Source: Mycolicibacterium goodii | GTDB lineage: Bacteria > Actinomycetota > Actinomycetes > Mycobacteriales > Mycobacteriaceae | DNA: 64,000 nucleotides | Direction of reading: 5' to 3' | Assembly: GCF_022370755.2 (NCBI RefSeq) | Contig: NZ_CP092364.2 | Location: 3,162,001-3,226,000, forward strand | In this document: positions 38,972 through 47,193 of the stretch, piece after piece | How the letters are laid out: each line of letters begins with the position of its first letter | Numbering within the stretch: position 1 is the stretch's first letter | Made by a program: the position numbers and the translations under genes | Notes under the pieces: generated by a model | The model's database searches: none | Seen by the model: the letters and a program-made list of their open reading frames with translations, nothing else | Told to the model about the DNA's origin: nothing

Positions 38972-40132
38972 TCAGTCGACGGGAACCAGGGACAGCTTCC
39001 CCGGATCCATCTGAAGGTAGACCACGGAGCCCGGTGCGTGCGAGATGTGGGGCAGGCAGCGTGCCCTGATGTCGTTCTTGCCGACCGCCACCACGTGGTC
39101 GACCGCGTCACCGAGGAACGCGCGAGTGGTGACCGTGCCCTCCCAGACGTTCACCGCGTCACCCGGGCGGTCGGCGGTGACCATCACCGCCTCCGGCCGG
39201 ATGGACACCACCACTTCCGTGCCAGGTGGTACGTGGGCCGCGGCATCGAGCGTCAGTCTGCCGTCCCGCGTTTCCACCACGCGGCGGTCCCCGTCACGCG
39301 TCTTCACGGTGCCGTCGATGAAATTCGACGTGCCGATGAACTCGGCGACGAACTTGCTCTGCGGGTTCTCGTAGATGTCGCGCGGTTTGCCGAGCTGGAC
39401 GACCTCACCCGCCCGCATCACCGCGATGCTCGACGACAACGACAGCGCCTCGATCTGGTCGTGCGTGACGTAGATCGACGTGATGCCGAGTTCGCGCTGC
39501 AGCCGCTTGAGTTCGAACCGCAGCGATTCACGGAGTTTGGCGTCCAGGTTGGACAGTGGCTCGTCCAGCAGCAGCAGAGCCGGTTCGACCACCATGGCCC
39601 GTGCCAGCGCAAGGCGCTGCTGTTGGCCGCCGGAGAGCTTGGTCGCGTGCCGGTCGGCATACTGCAGCAGCTCCATGGTCTCGAGCACCCGCTGGACACG
39701 TTCGGTGATCTCACGCTTGCCCGGCCGGTGCTTGCGCGACCGCACGCGCAGCGGGAACGCCACGTTTTCGAACACCGTCATGTGCGGCCAGATCGCATAC
39801 GACTGGAACACCATGCCGAGACCGCGCTTGTTGGCAGGAACGTTCACCCGCTTGTCCACGTCGGCGCCGGCCGCGAACAACCTGGTGCCGCCGACCGTCA
39901 CCACGCCCGAATCCGGCTGTTCCAGGCCTGCGATGGAACGCAGCGTGGTGGACTTTCCGCATCCCGAAGGCCCCAGCAGGGTGAACAGTTCGCCCGGCTT
40001 CACCTCGAAGCTGACGTTGTTGACGGCGAACACCCCGGCGGGCGCGGTCTCGTTGGCGGAGCGGTCCTTCCGGACGCGGCGCCGCAGGCTCTCACCGTCG
40101 AACGATTTGACCAGATTCTGAACTTCAAGCAC
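38972..40132 (-). CDS. ABC transporter ATP-binding protein (iron/polyamine type, with TOBE domain)
   Basis: 386 residues, GTG start with AAAGGA upstream. Walker A is LLGPSGCGKSTTLRS, the signature LSGGQQQRLALARAM and Walker B ALLLLDEPLSNLDAKL, then VTHDQIEALSLS. A C-terminal TOBE-type region (SIRPEAVMVTADRPGDAVNV) follows. It is the ATPase for the fused permease and binding protein encoded upstream. This family imports ferric ions, thiamine, polyamines or 2-aminoethylphosphonate-like molecules; here an organic acid is likely. Confidence 0.9.
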   Translation of the reverse strand: MLEVQNLVKSFDGESLRRRVRKDRSANETAPAGVFAVNNVSFEVKPGELFTLLGPSGCGKSTTLRSIAGLEQPDSGVVTVGGTRLFAAGADVDKRVNVPANKRGLGMVFQSYAIWPHMTVFENVAFPLRVRSRKHRPGKREITERVQRVLETMELLQYADRHATKLSGGQQQRLALARAMVVEPALLLLDEPLSNLDAKLRESLRFELKRLQRELGITSIYVTHDQIEALSLSSSIAVMRAGEVVQLGKPRDIYENPQSKFVAEFIGTSNFIDGTVKTRDGDRRVVETRDGRLTLDAAAHVPPGTEVVVSIRPEAVMVTADRPGDAVNVWEGTVTTRAFLGDAVDHVVAVGKNDIRARCLPHISHAPGSVVYLQMDPGKLSLVPVD

Positions 40133-40157
40133 GTCGGCGTTCCTTTCGACCCGGCGA

Positions 40158-41906
40158 TCAATCCTGTTTGAGGCCGACCTTGGCCCCGAGTTTGTAAGCG
40201 ACGGTGACCAGCACGACCAGTGTCAGGACCATGACGACGCCCAATGCGGACAAGACGGTGAACTGCCCGTTCTCGAACTGTTCGAAGATCAGGATGGACA
40301 GCACCTCGTTACCGGGGCTGTAGAGCAGGATCGAGCTCGACAGTTCCCGGAAAGACACGACGAGGATGTAGATCCAGCCGGCGATCAGACCCGGCATCAG
40401 CAGCGGCAGCAGCACGCGACGGAAGGTCTGCCACCAACTCGCGCCGTTCACCAGCGCCGACTCCTCGAGCTCGTTGGAGATCTGCTGCATCGACGTCACC
40501 GAATAGCGCATGCCGTACGGCAGATAACGCGTGCAGTAGCTGATGAGCAGGATGAACAGCGTGCCGTAGATCGGGATAGGGCTGCGCAGGTATACGAAGC
40601 TCAACGCCAGACCCATCACCAGACCGGGGACGATCAGCGGCATGAACGCCAGGCCGTCCAGGAGCTTGCGGCCGGGGATCTTCGAGCGCACCACGATCCA
40701 GGCGGCCACCGCCATGAACGCCATCACCAGGGTGGCCGAGGACAGACCGAGGATCAGTGAGTTCTTCAGCGCGGTGAGCGCGTCGGATGTGTGCATCAAC
40801 TGCCGGTAGTTGTCGAAGGTGATGGTGGACAGGGTGTCTTTCGACGGCGGCGCGTAGAACCGCAGCAGTGACGTGTAGAGCAGGACCAACAGCGGTGCGA
40901 CAACCGAGATCAGGAAGTACAGCACGATGAACACACCCGCCACCGGACGCCACTTGCCGAGTTGGATGGGACGGGGACGAAAACCCTTGCCGGTCACGGT
41001 CTGGAAGTTCTTGCCGGCACGGCCGGCGAAGTTGGAGATCATGACGCCGACGATGGCGATGGCCAACAGTCCGATTGCCAGCGCGCCTGCGGCGGACAGG
41101 TCCGGCGGATAGTCGCGGAGCACGAAGTAGATCCGGCTGGTGAACACATAGATGCCGTTCTGCAGACCCAGCAGCGCAGGCACCTCGAAGCTCTCCAGGC
41201 TGCGCACCACCATGATGAGGATCGCGGCCACGATCGCCGGACGCGCAAGCGGCACGGTGACCTTGAAGAACACCGTCCAGCGGCTCGCGCCCGACATCAG
41301 CGCCGATTCCTCCAGTGACGGGTCCATCGACCGGAACGATGCCACCATGAGCAGGAACACGATCGGCGAAAGCTGAAGGCCCTCAACCCAGATCATGCCC
41401 CACACACTGAAGACGTCGATGACCGCGTCTCCGAATATCGGCTCAAGGTAATGGTTGATGAGCCCGATGTCCGGGCTGCCCAACAGAATCCAGGCGATGG
41501 TGTACAAGATCCCCGGAATGACCAGCGGGATGATCGACGCGGCGAAGAACAGCGCCTTGAACGGCACATCCGTTCGGACGTTCAGATACGCCAGACCGGT
41601 GCCGATCACCAGAGACACGATCGCCGCGCCCGCGGCGAACCACAACGAGTTTCCGACGAGGCTGAAGATCTGATCGTTGCCATAGGCACGCTGGAATCCC
41701 GACAGCGTGAAACCCGACGCGTCGAAGAAGGTGCCCCAGAACAGGTAGTACAGCGGCACGATCGCCAGGTAGGCGATCACCACGGCCACCACACCCAGGA
41801 TCAGGAACTTCGGAGTGGGAAGCCAACGCCGCCAGCGCGCGGGTTCCGACCGCGTGATGTCGAGCGGCGGCGTGGGGGCCACCGGCCTGGTCGCGGTGGT
41901 TGTCAT
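40158..41906 (-). CDS. ABC transporter permease, two fused membrane domains
   Basis: 582 residues, with AGGTGA upstream of the ATG. Two copies of the binding-protein-dependent permease domain are present, each with an EAA-type loop (EESALMSGASRWTVFFKVTV near residue 240; EESALVNGASWWQTFRRVLL near residue 510). This fused FbpB-like form usually serves ferric-ion or phosphonate importers. It lies between its binding protein and ATPase genes. It is the only permease of this type in the island. Confidence 0.9.
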   Translation of the reverse strand: MTTTATRPVAPTPPLDITRSEPARWRRWLPTPKFLILGVVAVVIAYLAIVPLYYLFWGTFFDASGFTLSGFQRAYGNDQIFSLVGNSLWFAAGAAIVSLVIGTGLAYLNVRTDVPFKALFFAASIIPLVIPGILYTIAWILLGSPDIGLINHYLEPIFGDAVIDVFSVWGMIWVEGLQLSPIVFLLMVASFRSMDPSLEESALMSGASRWTVFFKVTVPLARPAIVAAILIMVVRSLESFEVPALLGLQNGIYVFTSRIYFVLRDYPPDLSAAGALAIGLLAIAIVGVMISNFAGRAGKNFQTVTGKGFRPRPIQLGKWRPVAGVFIVLYFLISVVAPLLVLLYTSLLRFYAPPSKDTLSTITFDNYRQLMHTSDALTALKNSLILGLSSATLVMAFMAVAAWIVVRSKIPGRKLLDGLAFMPLIVPGLVMGLALSFVYLRSPIPIYGTLFILLISYCTRYLPYGMRYSVTSMQQISNELEESALVNGASWWQTFRRVLLPLLMPGLIAGWIYILVVSFRELSSSILLYSPGNEVLSILIFEQFENGQFTVLSALGVVMVLTLVVLVTVAYKLGAKVGLKQD

Positions 41907-41979
41907 GTGGTCACCTCGAAGATGATTGGGCGGACATTCGGGTTGTGCGGTGCACACTCACGGGTGGAGTGCCAGGGGT

Positions 41980-43089
41980 TCAGTTGCCGATGCGGTCGCT
42001 CTTCTCCAGCAGTGCGGTGTATTTGTCGCTCCACTGCTTCGATTCGTTGAGCAGTTTGTCGACGTCGACCGGGATGACCTCAAGCCCCTCAAGGGGATCC
42101 TTCAGCCCTTCCGGCTCGATCGATGGGGTGAGACGCAGATCCACCAGGATCTGCTGACCTTCGGTGAGCAACCAGTCCACGAACAACAGTGCCGCGGCCG
42201 GATGTGCCGCGTTCTTCATCAGCGCGGCGCCCTGCGGACGGGCGATGACGGGTTGCACGAACGGTTGGTAGGCGACCGGTGCCCCTTTGTCCGCCACGCG
42301 TTGGACGAGGTAGGAGTAGTTCGATGCGGCTACGGAAAACTGTCCGGCCGAAAGCAATTCACCCATCACGGTGTGGCCTTTGACCACTTTGGCGCCGTTG
42401 GCCATATCGGCGAACAGGCGATCGATCTCGCTGTCACTCTTGCCGTGCTGTTGCCAGTAGGTGTACAGCGTGAGATACCAGTCGTAGTCGGAGAGCTCCA
42501 TTGCCAACTGTCCGTTCCACTTCGGGTCGGCCAGGTCCTCCCAGCTCTTGGGCTGCTCCCCCGCAGGCACCTTGTTGGTGTTCCAGCTCGGGGTGAACAA
42601 GTTGTATCGGGTTGCCGTCCAGCTGTCGAAGCGGCCGGCCTCACCGACCATGTCGCGACGCTCGCCGGTATAGGGGGCCGCGAGATTCTCCTGGCCGATC
42701 GCACCCATCTCGCGGTCGTTGGTCTCGACCACGTCGGCACCGGGATGATTCGCACTCGCCTCCTGCAGCAGTCGTTGCAGGACGGTCTCCGACGCCGCGC
42801 GGTACAGGTTCACCTTGACACCGGTCTGGTCGGTGAACGCCTTGGTGATCGCATCGGCCACGTCAGCGGTCATCGACGTGTAGAGCGAGAGTTCGCCCTC
42901 GGCTCTCGCGTCCTTGAGCAGCCGGTCGCGCCGTTCCTGGCCCTTGAGTCCTTCGTACTCCTGGTACTTGGCCACAGCAGCCGTGGACCCCGATGCCGCC
43001 GGGTTCGACGCTGTCGGCGACGCCCCGCAGGAAACCAGCGCGAAGGTCAGGCCGATGGCGACGGTGAGTCGGCCGAGACTGAGTGCCAT
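41980..43089 (-). CDS. Extracellular binding lipoprotein of the fused-permease ABC importer
   Basis: 369 residues with signal peptide and lipobox (ALVSCGAS). The SBP_bac_6/FbpA-type fold shows ADAITKAFTDQTGVKVNLYR, the shared segment GHTVMGELLSAGQF and the C-terminal ALLFVDWLLTEGQQ. It is the first gene of the importer operon, 73 bp before the permease, and has an operator copy 67 bp upstream. It is closely related to the second binding protein at 47194-48297. Confidence 0.88.
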   Translation of the reverse strand: MALSLGRLTVAIGLTFALVSCGASPTASNPAASGSTAAVAKYQEYEGLKGQERRDRLLKDARAEGELSLYTSMTADVADAITKAFTDQTGVKVNLYRAASETVLQRLLQEASANHPGADVVETNDREMGAIGQENLAAPYTGERRDMVGEAGRFDSWTATRYNLFTPSWNTNKVPAGEQPKSWEDLADPKWNGQLAMELSDYDWYLTLYTYWQQHGKSDSEIDRLFADMANGAKVVKGHTVMGELLSAGQFSVAASNYSYLVQRVADKGAPVAYQPFVQPVIARPQGAALMKNAAHPAAALLFVDWLLTEGQQILVDLRLTPSIEPEGLKDPLEGLEVIPVDVDKLLNESKQWSDKYTALLEKSDRIGN

Positions 43090-43428
43090 TGCGTGCAGTC
43101 CTATCTGTTCGGTTGCGATCGGAGCGCGAGACGACGTCCGCCCGGCTTGGACTTATTGTAAGACCATTACTGTGTGATTTCTACCATGATTATCGGCCGG
43201 TGTGAAGCGGCCAACAACACGTGTACGCGCCGGTCAGGGAGGAAATACGGCGGCGCCTGCGGGCGCACACAACTGGACACGTGTCGACGAAATCCGTCGA
43301 AAGTTGCCATCAGCTAATGATGGTTTTCGACCGGGCATTCCCTTGGTGCGCAAACAGGCTGCGCGAACACATCTTTGATGGTTCGACCCGGCGGCCGGCC
43401 AGCAAGCCGCCGAGCCGAGGACTGCGAA
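43090..43428. other. 339-bp intergenic stretch
   Basis: Apart from the operator copy at 43156-43166, I see no supported gene here. Short open frames lack recognisable protein features. The part nearest the binding-protein gene presumably holds its promoter and leader; the rest lies beyond the stop of the second cupin gene. Confidence 0.6.
43156..43166. promoter_or_regulatory. Operator copy before the ABC importer operon
   Basis: TTGTAAGACCA matches TGGTAATACCA at 9 of 11 positions. It lies 67 bp before the start of the binding-protein gene, in the likely core promoter, and probably places the ABC-MFS operon under the same regulator. Confidence 0.5.
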
Positions 43429-44457
43429 TCAAGCAGTGGTGTCGGCCATCTCCGAGACCGCCTGATCGGAACCGGACGCTGGCTCGAAGTAGTGCACCGC
43501 GTCATACCCGAGATGTTTGAAGACGCGGTTCTGCGCATTGAACAACTGCAGCGGCGCGCCGTCGGCAGCGAAGATCTGGCACACGTGATTCTGCGGTACG
43601 TAGAGCGTGTCACCCTGTTTGATCTCGAATCTCTTGGGCTTCAGTGCGATTCGCGCATAGTACTTCTCGGCGATCTCAGCCTCGACCTCCCACTGCAAGG
43701 CGTGGCCCGATCCGGAGAGCACGTAGTACACCTCGTCGGCCATCTTCCAGTACTTGCCGGACCGACCGCCTGCGGGTATGTCGAGCTCGAATGCATCGAT
43801 GCTGAAGATGCGGCCGTCGGTACGCTCGGGCGAAGCGATGACACGGACCCGGCCGAGCGGCGTCTGCTCCCAGACCGTGTCGGACGGGCTGATCACCTTC
43901 TTGCGGTTCAGCACGCCCGGGGTCCAGATCTTCGACCAGTCCTCACGCGGCCCGAACGCCTCCTCGTTCTCGACCGGGCCGCTGCGGCCCTGCTGGATCA
44001 GCCCCATGAACATCCACGTGCACTTGGCCTTCACGACGAGAGCGAGCGCCTTCTCGTCGTACGGGTTGAAGTGACGGTGCACCGAGTCGGTGTGGACATA
44101 GACGAGGTCGTCCTTGGCCCAGTCGTAGCGCTGATCGTCGTGGATCTCGTACCCGCGGCCTTCGAGGATGTAGAACGCGGCCTCGTTCTGATGTCCGTGC
44201 CCGTGGTTCGACGATTGCGGGGGCAGTTCGACAAAGTGAACCTGAATGGTCTGCGTCAGGAAGTCCTCGTCACCGGGACCGATCCGCCACCAGGTGCGCG
44301 ACTGTTCACTGTCACCCGAGTGCGCGATCTTGGCGTCGTCGACCACGAACGAATCGTCACGAACCCGCTCCACGCCCAGTTGCCGGCGGCGGAACTCGCC
44401 GAGACCGTAGGTCTCCGATGTGAGCCCACGCACGAATACCCGGCCCTTCTTCCCCAT
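43429..44457 (-). CDS. Two-domain cupin protein (second of three)
   Basis: 342 residues, with GGAG seven bases before the ATG. The N-terminal cupin has NHGHGHQNEAAFYILEGRGY, which fits the His-x-His-x3-Glu metal motif, and the matching HTDSVHRHFNPY. The C-terminal cupin has KMADEVYYVLSGSGHALQWE and VPQNHVCQIFAAD. It could be an iron or manganese dioxygenase, hydratase or isomerase. It is a single-gene unit with an operator copy 27 bp upstream of its start. Confidence 0.82.
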   Translation of the reverse strand: MGKKGRVFVRGLTSETYGLGEFRRRQLGVERVRDDSFVVDDAKIAHSGDSEQSRTWWRIGPGDEDFLTQTIQVHFVELPPQSSNHGHGHQNEAAFYILEGRGYEIHDDQRYDWAKDDLVYVHTDSVHRHFNPYDEKALALVVKAKCTWMFMGLIQQGRSGPVENEEAFGPREDWSKIWTPGVLNRKKVISPSDTVWEQTPLGRVRVIASPERTDGRIFSIDAFELDIPAGGRSGKYWKMADEVYYVLSGSGHALQWEVEAEIAEKYYARIALKPKRFEIKQGDTLYVPQNHVCQIFAADGAPLQLFNAQNRVFKHLGYDAVHYFEPASGSDQAVSEMADTTA

Positions 44458-44484
44458 GCCTGCTCCTTCGACTCTTTTGTATAA

Positions 44485-44495
44485 TGGTTTTACCA
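44485..44495. promoter_or_regulatory. Operator copy before the second cupin gene
   Basis: TGGTTTTACCA matches TGGTATTACCA at 10 of 11 positions and is flanked by AA and TT, extending the palindrome. It ends the 55-bp space between the isochorismatase-like gene and the cupin gene. Confidence 0.7.
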
Positions 44496-44512
44496 TTGCA
44501 GGGTAAGCGACG

Positions 44513-45145
44513 TCACAACCGTTGTCCAGCGCCGATCCTCTTCTCCTGTGGGGTCAGACCTGCGACGACCTCGTCCAGCGACCGCACGTTGCACATTCTC
44601 GGAAACACCTTTTCCATGAAGAAACTCCGCTGCTCGGCGAAGCCGTGGCAACACTCCGGCACGATGGTGATCTGGAAGTCCATGTCGCGGGCGTCGTAGG
44701 CGGTCGATGCGATGCCGACGTGCACCGAGCCGCCGACGAGCAGGATCGTGTCGATGTACCGACTGCGCAATGACAGCTCCAGATGCGTCCCGTGGAACGC
44801 CGACCAGCGATGCTTCGGTACGTCGTAGTCGCCGGGCTGCGGCGCGATCTCGGCGAGCACCGCGAGCCCCGGTGACCCCGACGCGTGCGGCGGGACCGAG
44901 CGATACGGGTTGTCCGGTCCCCACGGCCGGAAGTGGCTGTCGGTGTCGGGGATCGTCTTCGCGAAGTCGGCGCCGTCGCCGCGGTGGTCCGCGCGAGCGT
45001 AGAAGATCGGCACACCGACCGTCCGGCACGCGTCGATCAGACGTTTGGTCGGACCGAGCGAGCCGGCCTCCTCGATCGCGTCCCGGTACGCCTCCAACAT
45101 GTCGAAGACGACAAGACCGGTTGAGCGGAAGTCGTAGTGGATCAC
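44513..45145 (-). CDS. Isochorismatase-family hydrolase lacking the usual cysteine
   Basis: 210 residues, GTG start. The conserved Asp (GLVVFDMLEAY, Asp15) and Lys (VPKHRWSAFHGT) of the family are present, but the segment that normally carries the catalytic Cys reads SVHVGIASTAYDARD, with Gly instead. True isochorismatases also have Gly there, so it may hydrolyse a vinyl-ether-like or other non-amide bond rather than act as an amidase. It is the last gene of the second binding-protein operon, 48 bp after the AAA+ gene. Confidence 0.8.
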   Translation of the reverse strand: MIHYDFRSTGLVVFDMLEAYRDAIEEAGSLGPTKRLIDACRTVGVPIFYARADHRGDGADFAKTIPDTDSHFRPWGPDNPYRSVPPHASGSPGLAVLAEIAPQPGDYDVPKHRWSAFHGTHLELSLRSRYIDTILLVGGSVHVGIASTAYDARDMDFQITIVPECCHGFAEQRSFFMEKVFPRMCNVRSLDEVVAGLTPQEKRIGAGQRL

Positions 45146-45193
45146 GGTGATCGAACTCCAGACGTTTCAGTACCGACGGCCCACACCGCCGAA

Positions 45194-46096
45194 TCAGGTT
45201 TCGATGCGCGGCGTGGTGAGGTACTCGACCGCCGCCAGCAGATCGTCGGCCGTCAGGGTGTTGGGATCCAGCGTGACCTGGCGGCGCAACGTGAGCGCCG
45301 ACAGCACCAGCTTGCGGATGCGCCTGCCGTCGAGGCCCGCGCACGCGTCGGCCAACTTGGCGTGCAATCCGTCGTCATCCCCGAGGGCCGTGGTGCCGGG
45401 CCACAGGACCGCGAGTTCGAGCAGGCTGTGCCGGATGATCCGCGCGATGGTCGCGGTATCGGGCAACGACAGTGTCAGCACCAGATCCGCGCGGGACAGG
45501 AAGGCCTCGTCGACGGCGTCGGCGAAGTTGGTCGTCGCGATGAACAGCACCCGCGGCAATTCGGCGGCCACGGCGTCGATCCCGGCCAGCAGCGCGTCGG
45601 TGGCGCGGTGCACGTCGACCGGATTGGCGCCGAAGGAGGCGGCCGAGCGTCGTACCGCGAAACTCTCGACCTCGTCGATGAGCACGATCGTGTGCGGTCG
45701 CCGCGCGGCGAGCTCGGGGATCGTGCCCGTCATCAACGTGGTGATGTTGCGCTGACTCTCACCCAGCAGTTCCGAGGGGAACGCATGCGGATCGATCTCC
45801 ACGTAGGTGGTCGCACCACGCTGGGCGACGGCTCGTGCGGCCATCTGCGCGAGCCCACGGGCCAGCGTCGTCTTTCCGGTGCCCGGCGGACCGGACAGGA
45901 TGATCAGGCCGTGCGGCAATCCGGCCATCGTCGACAGCGCCGGTCCGTGCATCAGGGTCAGCAGCGCATGGTTCAGCAGGCGCTCTTTGACCTCGGGCGC
46001 CGTGACGATGTGATCCCACGGGCCGTCGTGGTGATCGGACGGCAGGACGTGCACCGACAGCACACCCTGCGGTAGCGCCGCCGGGGTCATGGCCAT
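45194..46096 (-). CDS. Pch2/TRIP13-like AAA+ ATPase
   Basis: 300 residues. The order is a short N-terminal part, Walker A GPPGTGKTTLARGLAQMAAR (69-88), the substrate-loop segment VEIDPHAFPSELLGES, Walker B TIVLIDEVESFAVRR (from 136), sensor-1 FIATTNFADAVDEAF and arginine-finger region LSRADL. The IDEVES and RADL patterns are those of Pch2/TRIP13, which remodels HORMA proteins. The N-terminal substrate-binding domain of those proteins seems absent. It overlaps the third cupin gene by ten bases. A role in remodelling or activating a pathway enzyme is inferred. Confidence 0.82.
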   Translation of the reverse strand: MAMTPAALPQGVLSVHVLPSDHHDGPWDHIVTAPEVKERLLNHALLTLMHGPALSTMAGLPHGLIILSGPPGTGKTTLARGLAQMAARAVAQRGATTYVEIDPHAFPSELLGESQRNITTLMTGTIPELAARRPHTIVLIDEVESFAVRRSAASFGANPVDVHRATDALLAGIDAVAAELPRVLFIATTNFADAVDEAFLSRADLVLTLSLPDTATIARIIRHSLLELAVLWPGTTALGDDDGLHAKLADACAGLDGRRIRKLVLSALTLRRQVTLDPNTLTADDLLAAVEYLTTPRIET

Positions 46097-47154
46097 GTCG
46101 GCCTGGTGACCTCCGGCCAGTCGACCGTGGTCGGATCGCCGGCCTGCGCATCCCGGATGTGATCTGGCGGCTCCTCGAACAGGACCAACGGATCCAACAG
46201 CACCCGCATGGTGTCGAGCAGGCTGTCGAACATGTGGATCCGCACGACCTTGGCGGTCTTCTCCGGATCGTCGTTGAAGTGCTGGTGCCACAGGAAGTGG
46301 TCGACGACGATGAGATCGCCCTTCTTCCACGGGTGGTCCGTACCACCCTCCGGTTCGGTGCCCAGGTAGCTGTGCCCCGAGCCCTCCAGAACGTACAACC
46401 ACGCCTCACCGGCGTGGCGGTGCATCGATTGCCCACGGCCAGGTGCGATTTCGAACATCGCCATCGATATACCCGATGCCTGGTAACCGATCGCGCGGTC
46501 CAGCAGGAAGGTGGTGCGGGTGCCGCGTGGGGTGGGCAGCAGTTCGAGCTCGTCCCAGTTCGTGTGCAACCGCCCCGAACGGCGTGCCTGCTGATCGGAC
46601 GCCAACCGCCGCAGGCGCCGTGCGTAGGGGTCGTCGCCGGTGATGCCCGCGCTGAATCCTGGCCTTGGTGGCAGTTCGCCGACCGGCGTGTGGCCGGCGT
46701 CTTCGATCATCGCCATGCCCATGGTCTCCAGCAACGGTTCGCTGGAGAACGTCAGATAGCGCGCGGTGGTGGCGCCGTCGTTGCCGGACCGGTGCCAGCA
46801 CCAGGCCGGCAGATGCAGTGAATCTCCTGGGCCCCAGTCGATTCGCTGACCGTCGATCTCGGTCCAGCCGCGCCCCGCGACCACGAGCACCATGGCGTCC
46901 CACGAATGCCGGTGGATCGTGGACACCACGCCGGGATCCAACTCGTGCGCCAGCGCGTCCATCGAGCGGGTCGGCCGGTCTGCGTCGGCGCCGACGTAGA
47001 CGCCCACCCGCGTTCCGCGTGCGGTCTCGGCCATGTCCACCTGTTCGAGCGGCACCACGGTCTTCTGGTATCCGCGCCACTCCTCGATGAAATCGGCACG
47101 GCGCTTCTTCTGCACGTGGTAGTGCGTGACCTTCGTTGTCGTACGGGTGGCCAT
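46087..47154 (-). CDS. Two-domain cupin protein (third of three)
   Basis: 355 residues. The first cupin has VVSTIHRHSWDAMVLVVAGR and PAWCWHRSGNDG; the second has SMHRHAGEAWLYVLEGSG, a good His-x-His-x3-4-Glu metal motif, and VVDHFLWHQHFNDDPEKT. Related to the other two cupins of the island. It lies 39 bp downstream of the second binding-protein gene and is coupled to the AAA+ ATPase gene, suggesting a physical or functional link between the two. Confidence 0.82.
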   Translation of the reverse strand: MATRTTTKVTHYHVQKKRRADFIEEWRGYQKTVVPLEQVDMAETARGTRVGVYVGADADRPTRSMDALAHELDPGVVSTIHRHSWDAMVLVVAGRGWTEIDGQRIDWGPGDSLHLPAWCWHRSGNDGATTARYLTFSSEPLLETMGMAMIEDAGHTPVGELPPRPGFSAGITGDDPYARRLRRLASDQQARRSGRLHTNWDELELLPTPRGTRTTFLLDRAIGYQASGISMAMFEIAPGRGQSMHRHAGEAWLYVLEGSGHSYLGTEPEGGTDHPWKKGDLIVVDHFLWHQHFNDDPEKTAKVVRIHMFDSLLDTMRVLLDPLVLFEEPPDHIRDAQAGDPTTVDWPEVTRPTWP

Positions 47155-47193
47155 CTCTCCCTTTCCTGGCGTACTTGCGGTGATCGGTCCGGT

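Noticed and set aside
43221..43520. 99-codon frame on the plus strand in the intergenic region
   Set aside because: No domain, poor start context and overlap with the second cupin gene.
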